NCBI GenBank assembly: GCA_937884755.1
Contig: CAKZYJ010000502.1
Span: 1-51,028 of the forward strand
From: an uncultured Flammeovirgaceae bacterium
GTDB taxonomy: Bacteria > Bacteroidota > Bacteroidia > Cytophagales > Cyclobacteriaceae
Reading direction: 5' to 3'
DNA length: 51,028 nucleotides
This document shows, one piece after another, positions 18,675 through 27,797 of the stretch. The translations under genes were made by a program, and so were the position numbers. Positions within the stretch are counted from its first letter, which is position 1. The number at the start of each line of letters is the position of its first letter. Under the pieces are notes generated by a model. That model made no database searches. It was not told where the DNA came from and saw only the letters and a program-made list of their open reading frames with translations.

Positions 18675-21503
18675 ATGAGTCAGTCTGAAAAGAAACTTTT
18701 TTTACTGGATGCTATGGCGCTGATTTATCGCGCTCACTTCGCATTTAGTAAGAATCCCCGAATCAATTCCAAGGGCATGAATACTGGTGCTGCCTTGGGC
18801 TTTACCAATGCACTAGTAGAGGTATTAAACAAAGAAAAACCCTCACACATTGCCGTAGCCTTCGACACCTCGGCTCCCACTTTTCGCCACAAGCAGTACA
18901 AGGAGTATAAAGCTAACCGGGAAGCCCAACCCGAAGATATTCAGATGGCTATTCCCATCGTGAAGGATATCGTGCGGGCATTTAATATTCCGGTGCTGGA
19001 AATGGACGGCTTTGAAGCCGACGATATTATCGGTACGGTAGCGAAGTGGGCGGCGCGTAAAGGGTTCACGGTATATATGATGACGCCCGATAAAGATTTT
19101 GCCCAGCTAGTAGAAGATTGCATCTACCTGTATAAACCGGCCTACATGGGCAACAGTGTGGATATATTGGGTATTCCCGAGGTACTCAAGAAGTTTGATA
19201 TTCAACAGGTAGAGCAGGTGTGCGATATGTTGGGCCTGCAAGGTGATGCATCCGATAACATTCCTGGCATACCGGGGGTGGGACCGAAAACAGCCTCTAG
19301 GCTTCTAAAAGAATATGGGTCAGTAGAAGCAGTAATTGCTAATGCCGATCAGCTAAAGGGAAAGCAGCGGGAACGGGTGATGGAGTTTAGCGAACAGGGT
19401 TTACTTTCCAAGGAACTTGCCACCATCAAAACCGATGTACCTATCACTATTGGAGAAAACGATCTTCACCTGGATGACCCGAATGAACCCGCGCTGCGGA
19501 AGATCTTTGAAGACCTGGAATTTCGAACTTTAGCCCGGCGGGTGTTGGACAAACACCCTAACCTACAGGTGCAGGGCGGCTTGTTCGATACCGAAAAGCT
19601 AGCGGAGGATCACAATCAACTGCCTTTCGTTTTTGGAGAGACTAACGGCGATAATGAAAATAACCATAATTCCGCCCACTCCGGTAACCGTTCTATCGAA
19701 GATACGCAGCACGACTATCAATTGGTAGCTGACACTAAATCGCGAGCTAAGCTGGTAGCGCTACTGTCTAAAGAGAAGGAAGTATGCTTTGATACCGAAA
19801 CCGACAGCCTGGAAGCCATAGAAACCCAATTGGTAGGGTTGGCGTTTGCCCGTAAAACCGGCGAAGCCTACTACGTTCCTGTTCCTGAAGACCAGAACGA
19901 AGCCCAACTGATTGTGGATGAATTTAAGCCGCTGCTGGAGAACGAGCAAATTATGAAGATCGGGCAGAATCTGAAGTTTGATATGCTGGTGCTGAAGAAG
20001 TACGGGATGGAAGTAGCTGGGACCTTGTTCGATACCATGATCGCTCACTACCTCATTGATCCGGAGACCAGCCACTCCATGGATGCTATGGCCGAAAATT
20101 ACCTGAATTACAAGCCGGTTTCTATTGAGAGCCTGATTGGTAAGAAGGGTAAAGACCAGGGCAGCATGCGCGACATTCCGGTAGAAACGGTAACCGAATA
20201 TGCTGGAGAAGATGCTGACATCACGCTAAGACTGAAAGAAACCTTTGAAACCACCCTGAAAGAAGACGAAAAGCTGGAGAAGCTCTTTCGTCGGATGGAG
20301 ATGCCGCTGGTACCGGTGCTAGCTTCCATGGAGTACGAAGGTGTACGGGTAAACCCTGAGGTGTTGCAGGAGCTTTCGGGTGAACTGGCCCAGAATATTA
20401 GCCAGATTGAACGGGATATTTATAAAGTGGCCGGAGTGGAGTTCAATATTGGTTCGCCCAAACAGTTAGGCGAAGTACTGTTCGATCATCTGAAACTGCT
20501 GGAGAAACCCAAACGAACTAAGTCGGGACAGTACGCTACCGGCGAAGCTATTCTCTCCGATTTGGCCACTGAGCACGACATAGCCCGTCGTATTCTCGAC
20601 TACCGCGAGTTGGTCAAACTCAAAAACACCTACATTGATGCGCTGCCCAAGCTGATTAGCCCGGTAGACCACCGCATTCATACCTCCTACAATCAAGCGG
20701 TGACGGCCACGGGTCGCCTCAGTTCAACCAACCCCAACCTGCAGAATATTCCGATTCGTACCGAAAAAGGACAGCTGATTCGGAAGGCATTTGTGCCCCG
20801 CAATGAAGATTTTGTACTCCTGTCGGCCGACTACTCTCAGGTGGAACTACGCATTATGGCCTCTTTCTCTCAGGACGAAACCATGATGGAAGCGTTCCAG
20901 AAGGGACAGGATATTCACGCGGCCACGGCCAGTAAAATCTTTGGAGTCACTATTGACGAAGTAACGCCCGATATGCGGCGCAAGGCTAAAACAGCGAATT
21001 TCGGTATTATCTACGGGGTATCGTCCTTCGGACTCGCCCAGCGGTTGAGTATCCCTAAATCGGAAGCATCCGACATTATTAAATCTTACTTTGAGCAGTT
21101 CCCCAGCATCCGGCATTATATGGACCGAGTGATTCAGCAGGCGCGGGAGGTAGAATACGTGGAAACGATGATGGGCCGCAAGCGCTACCTCCGCGACATT
21201 AACTCCCGTAATCCTACCCTGCGGGGCTATAGTGAACGTAACGCTATTAACGCGCCCATTCAGGGTACCGCCGCCGATATGATCAAGATCGCGATGGTAG
21301 ACATCTACCAATGGATGCAGCAGGAAAAGCTCAAATCCCGCATGATTTTGCAAGTACACGACGAATTAGTATTTGACGTACATCAGGACGAACAGGAGAA
21401 GCTAAAACAGAAAGTCTGCGAACTAATGATTGAAGCCTTGCCGCTAGACGTACCCATGGAAGTAGGCACCGGAATTGGTTTGAATTGGCTGGAGGCACAT
21501 TAA
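18675..21503 (+). CDS. polA: DNA polymerase I
   Basis: From ATG 18675 the protein is 942 residues and begins MSQSEKKLFLLDAMALIYRA, the normal start of PolA; an upstream in-frame ATG at 18627 would add 16 unrelated residues. Domains in order: 5' nuclease (about 1-290; GFEADDIIGT, TPDKDFAQLV, GDASDNIPGIPGVG), 3'-5' exonuclease (about 330-520; DTET, NLKFDML, YAGEDADITL, so the DEDD residues are present) and polymerase (motif A LLSADYSQVELRIMA, motif B RRKAKTANFGIIYG, motif C QVHDELVFD). It repairs gaps and removes Okazaki primers. Both exonucleases look active. Confidence 0.97.
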   Translation: MSQSEKKLFLLDAMALIYRAHFAFSKNPRINSKGMNTGAALGFTNALVEVLNKEKPSHIAVAFDTSAPTFRHKQYKEYKANREAQPEDIQMAIPIVKDIVRAFNIPVLEMDGFEADDIIGTVAKWAARKGFTVYMMTPDKDFAQLVEDCIYLYKPAYMGNSVDILGIPEVLKKFDIQQVEQVCDMLGLQGDASDNIPGIPGVGPKTASRLLKEYGSVEAVIANADQLKGKQRERVMEFSEQGLLSKELATIKTDVPITIGENDLHLDDPNEPALRKIFEDLEFRTLARRVLDKHPNLQVQGGLFDTEKLAEDHNQLPFVFGETNGDNENNHNSAHSGNRSIEDTQHDYQLVADTKSRAKLVALLSKEKEVCFDTETDSLEAIETQLVGLAFARKTGEAYYVPVPEDQNEAQLIVDEFKPLLENEQIMKIGQNLKFDMLVLKKYGMEVAGTLFDTMIAHYLIDPETSHSMDAMAENYLNYKPVSIESLIGKKGKDQGSMRDIPVETVTEYAGEDADITLRLKETFETTLKEDEKLEKLFRRMEMPLVPVLASMEYEGVRVNPEVLQELSGELAQNISQIERDIYKVAGVEFNIGSPKQLGEVLFDHLKLLEKPKRTKSGQYATGEAILSDLATEHDIARRILDYRELVKLKNTYIDALPKLISPVDHRIHTSYNQAVTATGRLSSTNPNLQNIPIRTEKGQLIRKAFVPRNEDFVLLSADYSQVELRIMASFSQDETMMEAFQKGQDIHAATASKIFGVTIDEVTPDMRRKAKTANFGIIYGVSSFGLAQRLSIPKSEASDIIKSYFEQFPSIRHYMDRVIQQAREVEYVETMMGRKRYLRDINSRNPTLRGYSERNAINAPIQGTAADMIKIAMVDIYQWMQQEKLKSRMILQVHDELVFDVHQDEQEKLKQKVCELMIEALPLDVPMEVGTGIGLNWLEAH

Positions 21504-21656
21504 AATAGGTGTTATTGTGTTTGAGTTTTATAGTGTTACAGTGGCTGCTTTGCAGTGTCATAGTTTACTCTTTTCAAAGTCTACGAATCCAAAAACTTAG
21601 AACCTTAATACCATTCCACGGCGGCCCTAATACAATAATACCATAACACTAAAAAA

Positions 21657-22601
21657 ATGTCTATCACCCTAACCAATATCCGAGAAGCCCATCAGCGAAT
21701 TGCACTGCTAATCCACCGTACTCCGGTGCTCACTAGCGAAACACTGAATCGCCGCTCGGGTGCGCAATTGTTTTTTAAGTGCGAGAACTTTCAGCGGGCG
21801 GGAGCCTTCAAGATGCGGGGCGCGGCTAATGCGGTACTCTCCCTTTCCGAAGCCGAACGGCAGCGGGGAGTAGCTACCCACTCATCGGGTAATCACGGAC
21901 AGGCTTTAGCTAAAGCAGCTCAATCTGTCGGTATTCCGGCCTATATTGTAATGCCCCGCACCGCCCCCAAGGTGAAGCAGCAGGCCGTAGCTGAATACGG
22001 GGCGGAGATTATTTTCTGCGAACCTACACTACAAGCCCGGGAAGATACGCTAGCGGCGGTAATTGAAGATACCGGAGCTACCTTTGTGCACCCTTATAAT
22101 AATGATCAGGTGATTGCCGGCCAGGCTACCGCGGCCCTGGAGCTAATCGAAGATACCGAAACCCTAGACGTGGTGATGGCTCCGGTAGGGGGAGGTGGAC
22201 TGCTTAGTGGTACGGCATTAAGTACCCATTATCTACTACCCCAAGCCGAAGTGATTTCCGGAGAACCAACCGGAGCTGATGATGCCTTCCGCTCGCTGCA
22301 AGCCGGGAAAATTATCCCTTCCGAACAACCCAATACGATTGCCGATGGTTTACTCACTTCGCTGGGTGATAAAACCTTTCCAATCATTCAGGAGTACGTG
22401 AAGGAAATTATTACTGTGAGCGATGAAGAGATTATCGTGGCTATGCGCTTGATCTGGGAGCGGATGAAAATTATTATTGAACCTTCCTGCGCTGTTCCAT
22501 TAGCAGCACTCCTACAATGCCCTAGCAGCTTTTCCGGTAAACGGGTCGGTATTATTCTGACTGGCGGCAATGTTGATCTGGCCTCGCTTCCTTTTGCTTG
22601 A
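21657..22601 (+). CDS. Serine/threonine dehydratase family PLP enzyme (serine racemase-like)
   Basis: The 314-residue protein has the fold-type II PLP pattern: the Schiff-base Lys in GAFKMRGAANAV (Lys52), the substrate loop SSGNHGQAL at about 85-93, and the phosphate-binding glycine loop PVGGGGLLSG at about 176-185. It lacks the C-terminal ACT-type domain of biosynthetic IlvA, so it is the catabolic or racemase type. Likely activities are serine racemase, threonine or serine ammonia-lyase, or threo-3-hydroxyaspartate ammonia-lyase, which sequence alone does not separate. It stands alone, 153 bases after polA. Confidence 0.88.
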   Translation: MSITLTNIREAHQRIALLIHRTPVLTSETLNRRSGAQLFFKCENFQRAGAFKMRGAANAVLSLSEAERQRGVATHSSGNHGQALAKAAQSVGIPAYIVMPRTAPKVKQQAVAEYGAEIIFCEPTLQAREDTLAAVIEDTGATFVHPYNNDQVIAGQATAALELIEDTETLDVVMAPVGGGGLLSGTALSTHYLLPQAEVISGEPTGADDAFRSLQAGKIIPSEQPNTIADGLLTSLGDKTFPIIQEYVKEIITVSDEEIIVAMRLIWERMKIIIEPSCAVPLAALLQCPSSFSGKRVGIILTGGNVDLASLPFA

Positions 22602-22744
22602 TCGTTAAAAACTTCTTGCCACTTTTTGAAGAAAATTTGTGTTTCTTTAGATATTTGACTGGAAAAACCGGGATTCTTTGGTAAGAAACCTTAAATTATC
22701 CGAATTTAACAGTTGTACCGTTAAACGGCCTTTTATTCAGGTAG

Positions 22745-23506
22745 ATGTGTATGCAGTCTCGAAAGATTGAAATTATTCCCTCCATATCCATTCTGGGCAA
22801 CAAAATTACCCGCCTCAAACAGGGTGATTTCGATCAGGAGCAGGTCTACCCCGAAAGCCCCATCGATTTAGCTAAAAAGTTTGAAGACCACGGCATCACC
22901 AAACTACAACTGGTAGATCTGGACGGAACCCGTAATGGCCGACCCATGAACTACCACATTCTAGAAGCCATTGCCGGTCACACCGATTTGGAAATTGACT
23001 TTGCCGGCGGCATTAATACCGACGGTGCCGTGCATAAAGCTTTTGACTATGGTGCCCATAAAATCACGGCGGCAACAGTAGCAGTAAATAGGCGTTCGGA
23101 ATTTGCTTCTTGGGTAGTTTCTTACGGACGGGAGAAGATTGCGCTGGGCGCTGATGCACTGAGCGACACCCCTGAAGGCCGAAAAGTAGCCATTCAGGGT
23201 TGGCAGAAGGATACGCAGATTGATTTGTTTGAACACGTAGAGTACTTTTACAGTCGTAGTCTTAAGTTTCTGAAAACCAGTGATATATCCAAAGAAGGCC
23301 AGGCCGAAGGCCCTGCTTTTAACCTCTACCGCGACCTAATGGAGAAATTCCCCGGAATTAATCTGATTGCCAGCGGAGGGGTATATCGTCTAGAAGACAT
23401 CGAGCGCCTACGGGAAATTGGTCTCTACGGAGTAGTCTTCGGCCGCGCCTACTACGAAGGTATGATCACCCTCAAAGAAATTGAACACTTTGTAGCCAGT
23501 CATTAG
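22745..23506 (+). CDS. HisA-like (beta/alpha)8-barrel protein lacking one catalytic Asp
   Basis: The 253-residue product aligns along its length with HisA isomerases of Bacteroidota: ITRLKQGDFD, LQLVDLDGTRNG, GANQITG-type strand (GAHKITAATVAV), SDISKEGQAEGPAFNLY and LIASGGVYRLED. However, the strand-1 motif that normally reads IPAIDxxxGK reads IPSISILGNK here, so the catalytic base Asp is Ser (residue 15). The second catalytic Asp (180) is kept. No other histidine genes are nearby. It may be a HisA paralogue with another role or an impaired isomerase. ATG at 22745 is used; a second ATG lies two codons in. Confidence 0.8.
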   Translation: MCMQSRKIEIIPSISILGNKITRLKQGDFDQEQVYPESPIDLAKKFEDHGITKLQLVDLDGTRNGRPMNYHILEAIAGHTDLEIDFAGGINTDGAVHKAFDYGAHKITAATVAVNRRSEFASWVVSYGREKIALGADALSDTPEGRKVAIQGWQKDTQIDLFEHVEYFYSRSLKFLKTSDISKEGQAEGPAFNLYRDLMEKFPGINLIASGGVYRLEDIERLREIGLYGVVFGRAYYEGMITLKEIEHFVASH

Positions 23507-23920
23507 GCATCGTTTTCCACTGCAATACAACTGAAAGCGACTACACCGGCTTTAGTATGTCTTGTCTTTTTTGGGTTTAACCATCAATCATATCTCTCGC
23601 CTTTCTTAACAATAGGTATCCTCGAATAAAAAAGAAGATAGCAGAAATAAAAAAGTGAAGAAGACGGGAAAGTAAAATTTCATACTAAAAGGAATGAAAA
23701 AATGTAAATGCTACCTGTTTCCAAGATACTCAATTTTACTATGGTATGTACATTATTAACATCTGATCCTTTATCAAAACACTTTCAGTATCCGAATTCG
23801 CAATTGTACAAAAATATCGTGTTTACTTGCTATTATCTCATAATCTAAGTAGTATTTACCAAGATTGATCTTTTGAGATGGATTTGCGTGGCATTATACA
23901 TTTTGGCACTACTCTAGGCT
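23507..23920. other. Intergenic region without a recognised gene
   Basis: About 410 AT-rich bases between the HisA-like gene and the GAF/kinase gene. The piece TACATTTT at about 23896 resembles a -7 box but lies too close to the start codon at 23921 to be convincing. No repeats or RNA motifs were recognised. Confidence 0.4.
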
Positions 23921-25126
23921 ATGACTGCTTATCCAAACATACCGAATGAATCGGCTCGGTTAGATGAGTTAGAGTCGTATTCCATACTTGATACTTTGCC
24001 AGATACCGACTATGATAACCTCACGGCTATTGCCTCCGAAATTTGCAGCACCCCTATCTCGTTAATTTCATTGATAGACACCAACCGGCAGTGGTTTAAA
24101 TCGCACCACGGTCTGGAGGTAAGCGAAACCCCACGGGAGTATTCGTTTTGCGCTCACGCCATAGAAATACCCAATCAGGTATTTGTAGTTCCAGATGCCC
24201 GAAGAGATAAGCGCTTTCTGGATAACCCACTGGTCACCGGCGACCCGTTTATTGTTTTCTACGCTGGCGTACCACTGGTGACAGAAAACGGTTTGCCTTT
24301 AGGTACCCTCTGTATTATTGATAAAAAGCCTAGGCGGCTCACCGAAAGCCAGAAACAGTCGTTAGAGGCACTGGCTAACCAGGTGATGAAGCTACTGGAG
24401 TTACGCAAAAGTAAACATAAGCTGCAACGGGCTAACCAGCAATTAGAAGAGAAGAACCAGATGTTAGAGAAATTTGCCCAACTAGCGGCAACCGACATAA
24501 AGTCACCATTGAATAATATTCGTCCAGTCTATACAACTTACCTGCAGAAATATCAGGATAAACTTGATTCGCAGGGGGTACGATTTATCTCGTCTATCAA
24601 AAAGTCTACCCTGCGACTTACCAACCTGGTAGACGGACTGCTGCGCAACGCCAAAGCCGACCGCCTAAAACGACAGGAAAAGAGTACTGTCCACCTGTCA
24701 GATGTTCAGGAAGGAATTCTAGAGTTGTATCCCCCTTCGGATGACTATATCATTGAGTTTTTCTTTGAAGAATTACAACCGTTTCACCTTAACCGGGTAG
24801 TGCTGGAAGAAATTTTGATTAACCTGGTTTCTAACGCTGTTCGGTATAACGACAAAGTAATTGCCCAGGTGGAAGTGGGCGCTCGCGAAGACGAGCGATA
24901 CTACGAGTTTTTCGTGTCAGATAATGGTTCCGGTATAAAAGAAAGCGAGCATGCGAAAGTTTTTGAAATGTTCACCGTGCTTCATCCGGTAGACCGCTTC
25001 GGCGAATACGGTATCGGTATTGGACTGGCGAATGTAAAAAAACTAGTGGAAGAATTTGGAGGAGAAATTACGGTAGATTCCGAAATGAGCGAAGGCTCTA
25101 TCTTCACTTTCTCACTAGCTAAATGA
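23921..25126 (+). CDS. GAF-domain histidine-kinase-like protein with a substituted H-box
   Basis: The 401-residue protein has an N-terminal GAF domain (about 25-160; LISLIDTNRQWFKSHHGL, SFCAHAI, AGVPLVTENGLPLGTLCI), a coiled coil (about 160-188), a dimerisation region and an HATPase_c domain (N box EEILINLVSNAVRYN, G1 VSDNGSGI, G2 GEYGIGIGLANVKKLV). The H-box position that normally reads SHDLKxPL reads ATDIKSPL, putting Thr191 where the phospho-acceptor His should be. There is no signal peptide or membrane helix, so it is cytosolic. No response regulator is adjacent. It may bind ATP without classical autophosphorylation. Confidence 0.88.
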   Translation: MTAYPNIPNESARLDELESYSILDTLPDTDYDNLTAIASEICSTPISLISLIDTNRQWFKSHHGLEVSETPREYSFCAHAIEIPNQVFVVPDARRDKRFLDNPLVTGDPFIVFYAGVPLVTENGLPLGTLCIIDKKPRRLTESQKQSLEALANQVMKLLELRKSKHKLQRANQQLEEKNQMLEKFAQLAATDIKSPLNNIRPVYTTYLQKYQDKLDSQGVRFISSIKKSTLRLTNLVDGLLRNAKADRLKRQEKSTVHLSDVQEGILELYPPSDDYIIEFFFEELQPFHLNRVVLEEILINLVSNAVRYNDKVIAQVEVGAREDERYYEFFVSDNGSGIKESEHAKVFEMFTVLHPVDRFGEYGIGIGLANVKKLVEEFGGEITVDSEMSEGSIFTFSLAK

Positions 25127-25128
25127 GC

Positions 25129-25947
25129 TTAAGAGGCACGCCAAAAACGCATTTCTAGTGAGATACGCGTAAGGTCTTCATTTAAATTCGTGGCACCACC
25201 GTGTACCAGGTAGGGGGAAAATACCAGTACCTCGTTCGCTGCCGGATTAGGGCGCACAATGGTAAGTGGATTTTGGGAACCAGTAATTCCGGGTACGTTG
25301 AACTGCACCCCATGTACCCTGGCTCCTTGCACCGTCCGTTCAATAACCGCCTCACTCCAGCGGTGGCTCTTCGGTACCAACGTCAGCGACGACAACTCGT
25401 TACTGCCCGCCAGCGGCACGTAGATATTAACCGCATCGTGGTACTCGGGCAGCCAGACATCGCGATGCAGAGGATTGTTATCATTTCGCTGAGGACGAAT
25501 AATGCGGAAGTGGAATACCCGTTCGCCGTTGTGTGGATTATAGGCCTGAACTGGCACTCCACATAGTTCTGATACGCGTTGCTCAACCCAATTCAGGGCC
25601 ACCGGAAAATCTTCTGTGCTTAGCAACTTCGCCTGATTCACGATGGCCAGATGAATCTCATCATCAAAATTGGTAAGCCGATGGTACTGATTCATCGGCA
25701 CGTTTTCGGGCAGCTTAATCCCTGCTTGCTGAAAAAACCTGCGGAACAAATCGCGTACTCCGGTCATAAATTCCTGATAAATAGTATCAAGCAGAAATGG
25801 AGCTACAGTAAAACCAATTTCAGCCCAATCGGCCTGCTGGGTGAGGTCGTCGTGAGCTGCTAAAAGTACTTCATCGGGGCCATAACGGCGATCTCCTTCT
25901 ATAGGAATTTTTGGTAAATTCTGTTTTATAGAGCCGGAAAGTTTCAC
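25129..25947 (-). CDS. Phytanoyl-CoA dioxygenase-like Fe(II)/2-oxoglutarate oxygenase
   Basis: The 272-residue protein carries a likely iron-binding facial triad: His and Asp in NPLHRDVWLPEYHD (around 160-162) and the distal His in YLVHGGATN (about 247). An Arg that would bind 2-oxoglutarate follows in TRISLEMRFW. The spacing and the final strand fit the PhyH family. The substrate is unknown. It converges on the kinase-like gene, with their stops only two bases apart. Confidence 0.75.
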   Translation of the reverse strand: MKLSGSIKQNLPKIPIEGDRRYGPDEVLLAAHDDLTQQADWAEIGFTVAPFLLDTIYQEFMTGVRDLFRRFFQQAGIKLPENVPMNQYHRLTNFDDEIHLAIVNQAKLLSTEDFPVALNWVEQRVSELCGVPVQAYNPHNGERVFHFRIIRPQRNDNNPLHRDVWLPEYHDAVNIYVPLAGSNELSSLTLVPKSHRWSEAVIERTVQGARVHGVQFNVPGITGSQNPLTIVRPNPAANEVLVFSPYLVHGGATNLNEDLTRISLEMRFWRAS

Positions 25948-26094
25948 GAAAGTATCACAGAGGTTTTACATTTTATTAATATCATTCCAACAGGCAACTC
26001 TAGCGAAAGAAAATCGGTACTTTGTATAGTAGCTGACGAAATAACTGCGGTTACAGCCTGAAAAATACAAAATAGTCGTAAAATCTTGATCGAT

Positions 26095-26781
26095 ATGCTC
26101 ATGAAAGCTGAAACGAATTACTGGTTTTTTGAAGAAACTAACTTTGTCAATATTTTTTGCCCCCAAAAGATTGTAGAACTGGATAATCAGATTGATCACC
26201 GGGAGTACCAGAAGGGCGACCACGTATACTCCATCGGCGAGCCTTCAGAGTATGTGTATATTATTAAGCAAGGAAGGGTAAAAATCGGGATGTACTCGGA
26301 AGACGGCAAAGAGATTGTAAAGACCATTCTTACCCCCGGTGAGGTGTTCGGGGAAATGGCACTGACTGGAGAAGAAAGCCACCGCGACTTTGCGATGGTG
26401 TTGGATAACGAGACTGTGGTGTGCCCGATGACACTAGACGATATGCGGACCCGTATGGCCGATAATCAGGAGTTAAGCCTGAATATTTTTAAGTTGGTTG
26501 GTAAGCGGATGCAGAAGTTGGAGCGCCGTATTGAACTGCTGGTTTCTAAAGATGCCCGTACCCGGGTAATTGAATTCCTGCGGGATATGGCCCTGGAAAA
26601 AGGCCGTAAAGTAGGCTTTGAGACCATGATCCCCAATCATCTTAAACATCAGGATATTGCCAGCCTCACCGGAACTTCTCGGCAGACGGTTACCACCATC
26701 CTGAACGAACTAAAGGAGAAAAACATCATCAACTTCGACCGCCGTAAAATTCTGATTCGTGATCTGGAATTACTGAAGTAA
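26095..26781 (+). CDS. Crp/Fnr-family transcription regulator
   Basis: I start at ATG 26095 (228 residues); a TTG at 26086 is in frame but less likely. Residues 20-130 form a cyclic-nucleotide-binding beta-roll (YQKGDHVYSIGEPSEYVYII, GEVFGEMALTGE), followed by a long dimer helix and a winged helix-turn-helix (HQDIASLTGTSRQTVTTILNEL) near the C-terminus. The PGEVFGEMAL loop lacks the RSA cAMP-contact residues of E. coli Crp, so the ligand may differ. There are no N-terminal Cys clusters for an iron-sulphur site. It could control the outer-membrane gene 56 bases downstream, but this is inference. Confidence 0.9.
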   Translation: MLMKAETNYWFFEETNFVNIFCPQKIVELDNQIDHREYQKGDHVYSIGEPSEYVYIIKQGRVKIGMYSEDGKEIVKTILTPGEVFGEMALTGEESHRDFAMVLDNETVVCPMTLDDMRTRMADNQELSLNIFKLVGKRMQKLERRIELLVSKDARTRVIEFLRDMALEKGRKVGFETMIPNHLKHQDIASLTGTSRQTVTTILNELKEKNIINFDRRKILIRDLELLK

Positions 26782-26837
26782 TACTTTCTGTCCGTTCTAC
26801 GACTCAGCAATTATATTAGGTTATTTAATCTTGACAT

Positions 26838-27737
26838 ATGAGAATCTTGACTAATTTTATCGCTCTCGGGCTGCTGTTGGCTATCATTTGCCCAACGGCA
26901 ATGGCTCAAACCAATTTACAGCAGTATACTCCTTCTGTGCTTCTTCGGAAAGGACAATGGGAGTTTAAGCATTTTACCAACGTTTATACCCAAACCAAAG
27001 CCTTTGATGATCAACTTCAGAAGGACGACCAGCGGATAGACGGACGGCAAACCTTTGCTACCGCCATTAATCAGTTTATGTACGGCATTAATCCCAAATA
27101 TTCAGTAGGATTCGATGTGTGGGTGAAATACGTAAATATCAATGATAGCCAGGGACAGCGTAACCGGATTGGCCTAACCGGCGTAGGTCCAAAGATTAAG
27201 GTAGCCCCCTTTAAAAATCTTTCTCGATTATCGTTTCAAAGTACCTTCTTGATTCCAATTTCCGGCGATACTGAAAGTCGGGAGGTCGGGGCGACTTATC
27301 CGGGACTGTTTCTGGAGTTTGATCGCTTTCTCTGGATTAATGAAGCTTTTTATGATATTCCTTTATCATCTAGCATGCAATTGTTTGTTCGGGGAGCTTG
27401 GTGGACGTCTTTCCCGCGGGACTCTTTCCGAAATCAGCCCTTTTTTGAAACCCCGATTACGGTATTCTTTAACTACTTTCCCAACTCCCGACTCACGCTG
27501 TACACCTCATTGGAGGCTTGGATAAAGCATGTGGAAGACTTTCAGGATGCTGATGGTATGAATGCCAACCGGGTGAAGCTCTTTAGTTCATTCTTTTCCC
27601 AAGCAGGCTTAGGAATGAAGTATCAGTTGATTCCGGGCTTGTTGGAAGGTGAGTTACTATACACCAACTTCTGGCTGGGTAGCCCTGGCGAAGGAGCCGG
27701 ACAAACCTTTAACTTCGGCCTTCGTGTTATCCACTAA
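26838..27737 (+). CDS. Outer-membrane beta-barrel-like protein of unknown function
   Basis: The 299-residue product has a signal peptide ending in PTAMAQ and then alternating aromatic and polar strands (FEFDRFLWINEAFYDIPL, MQLFVRGAWWTSFP, GEGAGQTFNFGLRVIH), with a strand-like C-terminus typical of outer-membrane barrels. I do not recognise a family; it may be a transporter or porin-like protein. A short copy of its 3' end (EGAGQTFNFGLRVIR) occurs at 32430-32477 inside the accessory island, so this gene marks the ancestral left border of the island. Confidence 0.75.
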   Translation: MRILTNFIALGLLLAIICPTAMAQTNLQQYTPSVLLRKGQWEFKHFTNVYTQTKAFDDQLQKDDQRIDGRQTFATAINQFMYGINPKYSVGFDVWVKYVNINDSQGQRNRIGLTGVGPKIKVAPFKNLSRLSFQSTFLIPISGDTESREVGATYPGLFLEFDRFLWINEAFYDIPLSSSMQLFVRGAWWTSFPRDSFRNQPFFETPITVFFNYFPNSRLTLYTSLEAWIKHVEDFQDADGMNANRVKLFSSFFSQAGLGMKYQLIPGLLEGELLYTNFWLGSPGEGAGQTFNFGLRVIH

Positions 27738-27797
27738 CTCCCCTACACCAAAAGCAGCTTTTTCCCGACTTTATTTGTGAAGAAAAGTAAAACAATC

